Below are positions 1 through 5,857 of a stretch of DNA of 7,102 bases, in pieces. Location: positions 1-7,102 of the forward strand of contig CALJGH010000097.1 of NCBI GenBank assembly GCA_938073925.1. The letters run 5' to 3'. Below the pieces are notes generated by a model. That model worked only from the letters and a program-made list of their open reading frames with translations, was not told the DNA's origin and made no database searches. How positions within the stretch are numbered: position 1 is the first letter of the stretch; the number at the start of each line of letters is the position of its first letter. This DNA comes from an uncultured Nitrospinaceae bacterium. GTDB lineage: Bacteria; Nitrospinota; Nitrospinia; Nitrospinales; VA-1. Position numbers and translations under genes: made by a program.

Positions 1-761
1 TGGATGAGACAACAGATATTGGTGTTGACTGGGCAGCGAAAGGCACGGCAGGGTCGACCACCGTGCAAGGAGGAGTAAATAAAGCGACTACCACAGGTAC
101 CCTCGGTGATTCCATTGGCACAGCCACCGCTTCATTTCTACAAGGTGGAAGCTTTATTATCGGTGATCCAGATAAAGTGATTGCTCGGTTACAGGTTTTT
201 GCGTCCGACTCCAAAGCCAACATTCTCGCGAATCCCATACTTGTGACCGCTGACAACAAAGCGGCAAACATTGCTATAACTGATGAAATTCCTATCGTAC
301 AGGAGGCATCAACACCCTCTGGTGGTGGCGCGGTTGTAACTAGTTCTGTGGAGTACCGCAGCGTAGGAATCAAACTGGAAATCACACCAAAGATCAACTC
401 CGATAACTACGTCAACCTGAAAATCCTACAGGAAATTTCCAGCCGCGGTACCGATGTAGGAACTCAGCCTTCTTTCAACACCCGTCAGGTCAACACCGAA
501 GTGGTATTGAAAGATAATCAGGTTCTAATAATGGGTGGATTGATGCGAACGGACTCAACGGATACGATTTCAGGTGTACCCTTCCTAAAAGACCTTCCTC
601 TTGTTGGAAAATTGTTTGGTTCAGAATCGACCACTCTCAAAAAGACCGAGTTGATGATTTTCATCACCCCGCATGTGATTTCCAACAAGGAAGATTCTCA
701 ATTCGTGACCCGCCAGTTTAAAAATCGGTTGCGCGGACTCAAAAAGAACAGCCCATCCTAA
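1..761 (+). CDS. gspD: Type II secretion secretin GspD, C-terminal part (5' end outside window)
   Basis: Outer-membrane secretin; in type II secretion (and related type IV pilus) systems this protein forms the multimeric gated channel for folded exoproteins. The frame is open from the first base (first whole codon at 3), so this is a 3' fragment of about 252 residues. A GTG at 63 could be read as a start but is internal, because the preceding residues (DETTDIGVDWAAKG) already fit the family. The secretin beta-domain is visible: the stretch SKANILANPILVTADNKAA, then a conserved IPIVQ, a central strand region with SVGIKLEITPKIN, and the signature VPFLKDLPLVGKLFGSE followed by KKTELMIFITPHVI near the C-terminus. 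A short basic tail follows, with no obvious extra domain. No other secretion gene follows it, so other gsp genes, if any, lie upstream or elsewhere. PilQ or another secretin subfamily is the main alternative. Confidence 0.88.
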   Translation, partial: DETTDIGVDWAAKGTAGSTTVQGGVNKATTTGTLGDSIGTATASFLQGGSFIIGDPDKVIARLQVFASDSKANILANPILVTADNKAANIAITDEIPIVQEASTPSGGGAVVTSSVEYRSVGIKLEITPKINSDNYVNLKILQEISSRGTDVGTQPSFNTRQVNTEVVLKDNQVLIMGGLMRTDSTDTISGVPFLKDLPLVGKLFGSESTTLKKTELMIFITPHVISNKEDSQFVTRQFKNRLRGLKKNSPS

Positions 762-779
762 TGGCTTCTTAAAGGATGG
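753..779 (+). terminator. Stem-loop at the gspD stop codon, possible terminator
   Basis: CCATCCT (753-759) and AGGATGG (773-779) are perfect reverse complements separated by a 13-nt loop; the first base of the TAA stop codon (759) is in the stem. There is no T-tract immediately after the stem, so a canonical intrinsic terminator is not shown. It may instead be a 3'-end stabilising hairpin. The position, directly after the last secretin codon and before a 200-base non-coding gap, is the main support. Confidence 0.35.
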
Positions 780-855
780 TAACTGGGGAATTATTTAGTA
801 AATTATTAAAGCTGGTTTTTTCTCCTTTTTCTCCCCTCAAAACCCCACAAATGGC

Positions 856-884
856 TTGAATTCATGGCCGATCTAAAGCATTAT
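856..884 (+). promoter_or_regulatory. Weak sigma70-like promoter candidate for cysK
   Basis: TTGAAT (856-861) followed after 17 bases by CATTAT (879-884) is the best spaced -35/-10 pair found in the 762-985 gap. The -10 matches TATAAT at only four of six positions. A second AT-rich hexamer TATAAA occurs at 900-905 without a good -35. The -35 hexamer overlaps the upstream TGAATTCA palindrome, which would let a bound repressor block it. The rest of the 224-base gap holds nothing else recognisable. Confidence 0.2.
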
Positions 885-964
885 ATACCTTAGTTTTAAT
901 ATAAAATTCCGGCATGTCTGTCCCTCAATGGCATAACAGGGTTGGCTCTTCGGCATGAATTCAA
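856..964. repeat. Pair of TGAATTCA palindromes forming an inverted repeat upstream of cysK
   Basis: TTGAATTCATGGCCG at 856-870 is matched in reverse complement by CGGCATGAATTCAA at 951-964: 11 bases are perfect, then 3 more match if one base is skipped. The core of each arm is the self-palindrome TGAATTCA (857-864 and 956-963), with centres 99 bases apart. The downstream copy ends 22 bases before the cysK start codon. The spacing and symmetry would suit two operator sites for a dimeric regulator, but no known regulator consensus is recognised. An accidental repeat remains possible. Confidence 0.45.
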
Positions 965-985
965 AAAACACATATATTCGCCAGA

Positions 986-1903
986 ATGAAAATGACTAAA
1001 TCCAAATTTGTGAATAGTTTAGAGTTGATCGGTGGAACTCCTTTGGTTAAACTGAATAACGTTATCCCAGAAAACGGTGCCAATATTTATGCCAAACTGG
1101 AGTTTTTCAACCCAGGAGGCAGCGTAAAAGACCGAATCGCTTTAGCTATGGTAGAAGATGCCGAAGAAAAAGGCATTTTGAAGCCGGGTTCGACAATAAT
1201 TGAACCCACTAGTGGAAATACAGGTATAGGCCTTGCGCTAGTGGGTGCTGTGAAGGGATATAATGTTGTATTAGTCATGTCAGAGAACATGAGCACGGAT
1301 AGAAGAATGATTCTGGAAAGTTTTGGCGCTAAAACGGAACTAAGTCGCGCCGAATTCGGTATGGAAGGAACGATTGAAAAAGCTGAAGAAATACTGGCAA
1401 AAAATCCAGATTATTTCATGCCACAACAGTTTAATAATCCGGCCAACCCGGAAACACATAGAAAAACAACAGGCCCCGAAATCGTTGCTGCGATGAAAGG
1501 AGAACCTCTTGATATGTTTATAGCAGGAATCGGCACTGGCGGAACAATAACAGGTGTAGGTGAAGTTTTAAAGGAACATTATAAGGAAGTAAAAATAGTG
1601 GGGGTAGAACCTGCAACCTCGGCAGTTCTATCAGGAAAACCACCCGGACCTCATAAAATTCAGGGGATTGGAGCTGGTTTTAAACCAAAGGTCCTGAACT
1701 TTGATATTCTAGACCGGATTTTAACAGTTACTGATGAAGATGCTTTTCTATTTGCCCAGAGACTTGGGAAAGAAGAAGGACTTATTGTTGGTAGTTCTTC
1801 GGGAGCTGCATGTTTTGCTGCCAATCAAGTGGCCAAGGAATTAGGCCCTAAAAAAAATGTGGTTATGGTTTTACCTTGCAGACGAGCTCTCTTTGAACCT
1901 TAG
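986..1903 (+). CDS. cysK: Cysteine synthase (O-acetylserine sulfhydrylase) family, abnormal C-terminus
   Basis: Fold-type II PLP enzyme of the CysK family, which makes cysteine from O-acetylserine and sulfide in the cytoplasm. Visible motifs: LIGGTPLVKL (14-23), the PLP lysine K48 in NPGGSVKDR, the substrate loop TSGNTG (75-80), the phosphate-binding GTGGT (183-187), GIGAGF (227-232) and GSSSGAA (269-275). The protein ends VVMVLP-CRRALFEP at 305 residues. The family normally has P-[SD]-[ST]-G-E-R-Y-L-S-T-x-L-F here, so about six residues are missing, including the Ser/Thr that contacts the PLP pyridine nitrogen. A frameshifting deletion is plausible (see findings), so activity is uncertain. 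The ATG at 986 is used; ATG at 992 is an alternative, and neither has a good Shine-Dalgarno sequence. The gap to the next gene is 85 bases. CysM or cystathionine beta-synthase-like activity cannot be excluded. Confidence 0.85.
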   Translation: MKMTKSKFVNSLELIGGTPLVKLNNVIPENGANIYAKLEFFNPGGSVKDRIALAMVEDAEEKGILKPGSTIIEPTSGNTGIGLALVGAVKGYNVVLVMSENMSTDRRMILESFGAKTELSRAEFGMEGTIEKAEEILAKNPDYFMPQQFNNPANPETHRKTTGPEIVAAMKGEPLDMFIAGIGTGGTITGVGEVLKEHYKEVKIVGVEPATSAVLSGKPPGPHKIQGIGAGFKPKVLNFDILDRILTVTDEDAFLFAQRLGKEEGLIVGSSSGAACFAANQVAKELGPKKNVVMVLPCRRALFEP

Positions 1904-1988
1904 CCAGAACTTACAAATAAAATTGGTATCCGAAGTATCCCTAATTACAATTATTATTTTTCTGCAATAAAATTAAGGAATTGCTTGA

Positions 1989-3227
1989 ATGGGTTATGTA
2001 AAAGGCTTGATCTGCAAAGAATGTAAAAAAGAATATGCTAAGGAACCAATCCATGTATGTGAATACTGTTTTGGTCCGCTTGAAATCAATTATGACTATG
2101 AAGGTATTAAAAAAGTCGTAAGCAAAAAGTCTATCGAGTCTGGGCCGCCCTCTATGTGGCGTTATCAGGCTCTGCTACCCATCGACGAAGACCCTAAGGT
2201 CGGCCTTAACACAGGCTTCACTCCATTAGTTCATGCTAAAAACCTGGGTAAAGCTTTGGGGATAAACAACCTCTATATAAAAAATGATAGTGTCAATCAT
2301 CCTACCTTCTCTTTCAAAGATCGGGTTGTCGCGGTAGCTGTTTCAAAAGCGATAGAGTTTGGGTTCGACACATTATCCTGTGCTTCTACCGGAAACTTGG
2401 CAAACTCCGTTGCCGCTCACGCCGCAGAGGCGGGATTAAAAAGCGTAATTTTTATTCCTGACGGATTGGAGGCCGGAAAAATTCTCGGCACACTAATTTA
2501 TGGAACCCAATTAATCGCAGTTAAAGGAAATTACGATGAAGTCAATCGCTTATGTAGCGAAATTGCTGTCAACCATAAGTGGGCTTTTGTCAATATCAAC
2601 ATACGCCCTTACTATGGAGATGGTTCTAAATCTTACGGTTATGAAATTGCCGAACAACTGGGCTGGAAAACTCCTGACAACGTTGTCGTTCCTGTTGCCG
2701 GTAGTTCCCTGATCACAAAAATATGGAGAGCATTTCACGAATTTGAAATGCTGGGACTGGTTGACAAGGTACAAAGTAAAATTTTTGCTGCACAGGCTAC
2801 TGGATGTTCACCCGTTACCACTGCAATCAAAAACGGTAGCGAAAATATTACCCCTGTAAAACCAAATACCATTGCCAAATCGATCGCAATTGGAAATCCC
2901 GCTGATGGCTATTACGGAATTAAAACGGCTAACACAAGCGGCGGTTATGGTGAAGATATTTCAGATGAAGAAATAGTTGCGTCGATGAAACTACTCGCAG
3001 AAACAGAAGGTATATTCACAGAAACCGCTGGCGGCGTGACGGTAGGAGTTACAAAAAAACTTGTCGAACAAGGACGCATTAAACCCGATGAGATAACGGT
3101 GATCTGCGTAACCGGGAATGGACTTAAAACCCAGGAAGCTCTTGCTGGCTCTTTTGAGGCTCCAGCTGTGATCGAACCAAATGTAAATAATTTTGAAGAT
3201 TTTTTTGCCAACAGTTTAACGGTATAA
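1989..3227 (+). CDS. thrC: Threonine synthase
   Basis: PLP-dependent threonine synthase, converting O-phospho-L-homoserine to threonine and phosphate (last step of threonine synthesis, cytoplasmic). At 412 residues it has the usual length for the form with an N-terminal zinc ribbon: C9-x2-C12 and C24-x2-C27 are present. The PLP lysine is K110 in TFSFKDR, the loop ASTGN is at 132-136, and AGGVTVG and CVTGNGLK occur near the C-terminus. The ATG at 1989 has a good Shine-Dalgarno sequence AAGGAA (1975-1980) eight bases upstream. The next gene starts 12 bases after its stop, so it is most likely co-transcribed with the carrier/E1/CysM genes. Its placement in a thiocarboxylate cysteine cluster is notable because both ThrC and CysM act on phosphorylated hydroxy amino acids. 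Other fold-type II enzymes could look similar, but the zinc ribbon plus SFKDR motif makes threonine synthase the best call. Confidence 0.9.
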   Translation: MGYVKGLICKECKKEYAKEPIHVCEYCFGPLEINYDYEGIKKVVSKKSIESGPPSMWRYQALLPIDEDPKVGLNTGFTPLVHAKNLGKALGINNLYIKNDSVNHPTFSFKDRVVAVAVSKAIEFGFDTLSCASTGNLANSVAAHAAEAGLKSVIFIPDGLEAGKILGTLIYGTQLIAVKGNYDEVNRLCSEIAVNHKWAFVNINIRPYYGDGSKSYGYEIAEQLGWKTPDNVVVPVAGSSLITKIWRAFHEFEMLGLVDKVQSKIFAAQATGCSPVTTAIKNGSENITPVKPNTIAKSIAIGNPADGYYGIKTANTSGGYGEDISDEEIVASMKLLAETEGIFTETAGGVTVGVTKKLVEQGRIKPDEITVICVTGNGLKTQEALAGSFEAPAVIEPNVNNFEDFFANSLTV

Positions 3228-3239
3228 AAGGAGTAAAGA

Positions 3240-3521
3240 ATGGCTGTAAAAGTAAGAGTACCCACCCCATTGATGAAGTTGACCGACAACAAAAGTGAAG
3301 TAATGGCTGATGGTTCTAATATAACTGAAATTCTCAATAACCTTGAGTCGCAATTCGCGGGTATCAAAGAACGAATCTGTGAGGAAGATGGCTCTCCAAG
3401 AAGATTCATTAATATTTATCTCAACGAAGACGATATCCGTTTTCTTGAAGGTGAAAAAACCGCTGTAAAAGACGGTGATGAAATTTCAATCATTCCTGCT
3501 ATTGCGGGTGGAGCTAACTGA
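3240..3521 (+). CDS. cysO: CysO-like ubiquitin-fold sulfur-carrier protein (MoaD/ThiS family) ending GGAN
   Basis: Small beta-grasp sulfur carrier, 93 residues. From memory it resembles M. tuberculosis CysO along its length: an IPT/VPTP opening strand, a LESQFAGIKERI helix (35-46), the diagnostic RFINIYLNEDDIRFLEG (55-71), DGDEISIIPAIAGG (78-91). In that system the C-terminal Gly-Gly is adenylated by an E1-like enzyme and thiocarboxylated, then serves as sulfide donor for CysM. Unusually the protein does not stop at Gly90-Gly91 but continues Ala92-Asn93, implying removal of two residues before activation. Shine-Dalgarno AAGGAG (3228-3233), six bases before ATG, is strong. The TGA stop overlaps the next ATG (TGATG), indicating translational coupling with the E1 gene. 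A molybdopterin MoaD or thiamine ThiS role is possible, but the neighbouring CysM and the NIYLNEDDIRF motif favour CysO. Confidence 0.88.
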   Translation: MAVKVRVPTPLMKLTDNKSEVMADGSNITEILNNLESQFAGIKERICEEDGSPRRFINIYLNEDDIRFLEGEKTAVKDGDEISIIPAIAGGAN

Positions 3522-4327
3522 TGTTCGACTTTTCCGATGAGCAGGTTGAACGATACAGCCGCCATATCATCCTCCCCGAAGTAGGAGGCGAAGGACAGAG
3601 CGTTCTTCTAGGGTCCAAGGTACTGCTTGTTGGTGCTGGTGGGCTGGGTTCGCCTGCAGCTTACTATCTTGCCGCAGCAGGAATCGGTAACATGGGAATC
3701 ATAGATTTTGATACGGTTGACCTTAGTAACCTGCAAAGACAGATCATCCACAATACAGAGCGCATAGGCATGCTCAAAACCGAGTCTGCAAAGAAAACCA
3801 TTGAAGCTCTAAACCCCGATGTCAAAGTCACTGTATTCAATGAGAAGTTAACCTCAGAAAATATCATGCGCCTATTTGAAGGCTATGACTACATACTGGA
3901 CGGCACAGATAATTTTGCCACTCGTTACCTAATTAATGATGCCTGTGTGTTGACCGGAAAAACCAATATTCATGGAAGTATTTTTCGCTTTGAAGGTCAG
4001 GTAACAGTGTTCAAGCCAAAAGAAGGTCCCTGTTATCGCTGTTTATACCCGGAACCACCTCCACCTGGCCTTGTGCCCAATTGTCAAGAAGGCGGTGTCC
4101 TTGGTGTTCTGGCAGGCATAATTGGCAACCTTCAGGTTGTAGAAACTTTGAAGTTGATTTTGGGTCAAGGCGAAACGCTGATTGGGTCTTTACTCCTGTA
4201 TGATGCGCTAAAGACCGAATTTAGAAAATTAAAACTTAAAAGAGATCCCAATTGTCCAATCTGTAGCGATTCCCCCACGATCACGGAGCTGATCGATTAC
4301 GAAGAGTTCTGTGGGTTGTCGCGCTGA
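3521..4327 (+). CDS. moeB: MoeB/ThiF-type E1 adenylyltransferase for the sulfur carrier
   Basis: E1-like enzyme that uses ATP to adenylate the C-terminal Gly of a ubiquitin-fold sulfur carrier, here most likely the CysO-like protein encoded just upstream. Seen: R14 in RYSRHIILPEVG, nucleotide-binding GAGGLGSP (38-45), acidic D62/D64, DLSNLQRQ (67-74), K86, DGTDNFATRYLIND (127-140), the zinc cysteines C171-x2-C174 and C245-x2-C248, and a candidate catalytic cysteine C188 in VPNCQEGGVLG. It ends YEEFCG-LSR at 268 residues, so it is the short form with no C-terminal rhodanese domain; sulfur must be delivered by another protein or as sulfide. The start overlaps the carrier stop codon by one base, and its Shine-Dalgarno GGAG (3510-3513) lies inside the carrier's final Gly/Ala codons. 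MoaD (molybdopterin) or ThiS (thiamine) activation is an alternative or additional role. Confidence 0.9.
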   Translation: MFDFSDEQVERYSRHIILPEVGGEGQSVLLGSKVLLVGAGGLGSPAAYYLAAAGIGNMGIIDFDTVDLSNLQRQIIHNTERIGMLKTESAKKTIEALNPDVKVTVFNEKLTSENIMRLFEGYDYILDGTDNFATRYLINDACVLTGKTNIHGSIFRFEGQVTVFKPKEGPCYRCLYPEPPPPGLVPNCQEGGVLGVLAGIIGNLQVVETLKLILGQGETLIGSLLLYDALKTEFRKLKLKRDPNCPICSDSPTITELIDYEEFCGLSR

Positions 4328-4389
4328 TAAAAACCTTTAAACACACCCATTATCCCGATAAAATAATGATAACAGCGAGTTGATTTTTT

Positions 4390-5415
4390 TTGAATAATTT
4401 TATGTCATCAAAACCATTGAGTTTTCCAATTCCCTTTGAGGTTCAGGCTCCCACCTGCCCGGTTATTACGGATAATTCAGTATTAGACGCAATTGGCAAC
4501 ACACCCTTAATTCGCATGCATAACATTGGTAAAGAATATAAGAATGTTGATATTTATGCCAAGGCCGAGTGGAAAAATGCCGGCGGCTCTGTGAAATCAC
4601 GTCCCGCCCTCAAAATGATTGAAGATGGAGAAAAATCTGGAAGACTGACCAAGGATAAAACCATCCTCGACTCCACATCCGGCAACACTGGCATTGCATA
4701 CGCCCTGATAGGAAAAATCAAAGGCTATAAAGTCAAACTCGTCATGCCAGCCAACGTCTGTAAAGAAAGAAAAGGTCTCATGGCTGACTTTTATGGTGCG
4801 GAAATTGTCACGTCCAGTCCATTTGAAGGGTCCGATGGTGCTATCATACTCGCCCGTGAGATTTATGAAAAAGATCCCGATAAGTATTTCATGCCAGACC
4901 AATACAATAACGACTCCAACTGGAAAGCCCATTACGAGACCACAGCTCAAGAAATCTGGAAACAAACGAATAACCGTGTCACCCATTTTCTTGCCGGCAT
5001 CGGCACAGGTGGAACAGTTATGGGAACCAGTCGCGGCCTTCGTGACCTCAACCCCGACATTAAATGCTACGCTGTTGAACCCGCAGAATCGTTGCATGGA
5101 CTCGAAGGGCTTAAGCATATGGAATCATCCATCGTTCCCGGAATTTACAAAGAAGAAGAGCTAGAGGGCAAAATCAGTGTTCCAACCGAAGAAGCCTACG
5201 ACATGGTGGAGACACTAGAAAAACAAGAAGGAATTCTTGTAGGACATTCTTCCGCAGGGGCTTTGGTGGGTGCTCTCAAGCTTGCGGCAACAATTGAAAG
5301 TGGAGTGATTGTTACCGTGTTCCCCGATAGCTGTGAAAGATGCTACGTCAACTTTGGACAGTTGAAAAAAAACAACGAAAACGAACCCACCCATAAGATA
5401 CCCAAAGCTGATTAG
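4390..5415 (+). CDS. cysM: CysM-type cysteine synthase (probable O-phosphoserine, carrier-dependent sulfhydrylase)
   Basis: Fold-type II PLP enzyme. Motifs, numbered from the TTG start: AIGNTPLIRM (34-43), PLP lysine K69 in GGSVKSRPALKMIEDGE, TSGNTG (96-101), SSPFEGSDGAI (142-152), GTGGT (205-209), GLKHMESSIVPGIY (240-253), GHSSAG (285-290) and PDS (312-314), whose serine should contact the PLP ring. These resemble M. tuberculosis CysM, which joins O-phosphoserine to CysO thiocarboxylate; recalled Arg220, the phosphate-recognising residue, aligns with K242. The residue after the PLP lysine is Ser rather than the usual Asp. C315-x2-C318 follows S314. The N-terminus is about 20 residues longer than usual. 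The start is ambiguous: TTG 4390 or ATG 4402 (337 residues), neither with a clear Shine-Dalgarno sequence. The 62-base gap after the E1 gene has no convincing terminator. A CysK-like or cystathionine-synthase role is the alternative. Confidence 0.85.
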   Translation: MNNFMSSKPLSFPIPFEVQAPTCPVITDNSVLDAIGNTPLIRMHNIGKEYKNVDIYAKAEWKNAGGSVKSRPALKMIEDGEKSGRLTKDKTILDSTSGNTGIAYALIGKIKGYKVKLVMPANVCKERKGLMADFYGAEIVTSSPFEGSDGAIILAREIYEKDPDKYFMPDQYNNDSNWKAHYETTAQEIWKQTNNRVTHFLAGIGTGGTVMGTSRGLRDLNPDIKCYAVEPAESLHGLEGLKHMESSIVPGIYKEEELEGKISVPTEEAYDMVETLEKQEGILVGHSSAGALVGALKLAATIESGVIVTVFPDSCERCYVNFGQLKKNNENEPTHKIPKAD

Positions 5416-5424
5416 CCCTCATCT

Positions 5425-5760
5425 ATGAGCCGCTTCCAAAAACATATTTTCATCTGCATTAACGAAAGAAAAACCGACGACAAAAGAGGTTGTTGCGCAT
5501 CACGAGGTTCGCTTGACCTCCTTGATCACATCAAAGGCCGCGTTCACGAATTAGGATTAAAGAGCAAGATTCGAGTAAACAAGGCTGGTTGCCTCGATGC
5601 TTGCGCCCAAGGCCCTACTCTGGTTGTTTATCCTGATGCCGTATGGTACGCGCCACGAAGTAAGGAAGATATGGATGAAATTCTAAAAGAACACCTCCAG
5701 AACAATCGGCCCGTTGAACGATTGATCATACCCTTTAAGAACTCGACATCACCCGCTTGA
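5425..5760 (+). CDS. Thioredoxin-like [2Fe-2S] ferredoxin
   Basis: Small (111 residues) protein of the thioredoxin-fold [2Fe-2S] ferredoxin family. Conserved pattern: C11 in FICINER, C23-C24 in KRGCCASRGS, C56 and C60 in NKAGCLDACAQGPTLVVYP, then WY and a C-terminal helix DMDEILKEHL. The cluster ligands are expected to be C11, C23 or C24, C56 and C60. These proteins carry one electron, but the partners of this type are mostly unknown. It starts nine bases after cysM, so it is probably in the same transcript, although no clear Shine-Dalgarno sequence is seen and translation may depend on coupling. Inferred roles include supplying electrons to sulfur assimilation or acting in redox repair. A related NADH-dehydrogenase 24-kDa-like fold is possible, but the length argues for a free ferredoxin. 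Confidence 0.85.
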   Translation: MSRFQKHIFICINERKTDDKRGCCASRGSLDLLDHIKGRVHELGLKSKIRVNKAGCLDACAQGPTLVVYPDAVWYAPRSKEDMDEILKEHLQNNRPVERLIIPFKNSTSPA

Positions 5761-5787
5761 AACTACTTTCCCCAAACAAAACCCAAA

Positions 5788-5793
5788 TATAAT
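5788..5793 (+). promoter_or_regulatory. Perfect -10 hexamer before the SGNH hydrolase gene
   Basis: TATAAT lies in the 61-base gap between the ferredoxin stop and the first possible start (GTG 5822) of the following gene. No acceptable -35 hexamer is found 16-18 bases upstream, so a promoter is only suggested. A second, poorer hexamer TATAGT is at 5809-5814. If used, it would make the hydrolase gene independent of the sulfur cluster. Confidence 0.25.
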
Positions 5794-5857
5794 AAAGATC
5801 TGATTTAATATAGTAATTGATGTGAAACAAAAGGGTTTATTTGAGGGACTGAACTTT

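Noticed and set aside
63..65. GTG as the true start of the secretin gene
   Set aside because: The frame is open upstream to the window edge with family-like residues, and no secretin consists only of this C-terminal part.
806..836. T/C-rich tract after gspD as terminator tail
   Set aside because: It lies about 30 bases beyond the 753-779 stem-loop and has no adjacent hairpin, so the two cannot be joined into a classical terminator.
2945..3409. Antisense open frame of 154 codons across the thrC/cysO junction
   Set aside because: Low-complexity Ser/Thr/Ile-rich translation, opposite two well-supported genes, with no motif of its own.
4328..4391. Possible terminator between the E1 gene and cysM, ending in eight T
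   Set aside because: There is a T8 run (4384-4391) but no stable G-C stem before it; only a four-pair TATC/GATA match is seen. Co-transcription therefore remains likely.
4597..5118. Antisense open frame of 173 codons within cysM
   Set aside because: It lies opposite a strongly conserved PLP enzyme; its translation shows no recognisable motif, so it is a shadow of the coding strand.
4793..5164. Same-strand second frame of 123 codons inside cysM
   Set aside because: It overlaps the conserved core of cysM in another frame and has no family resemblance.
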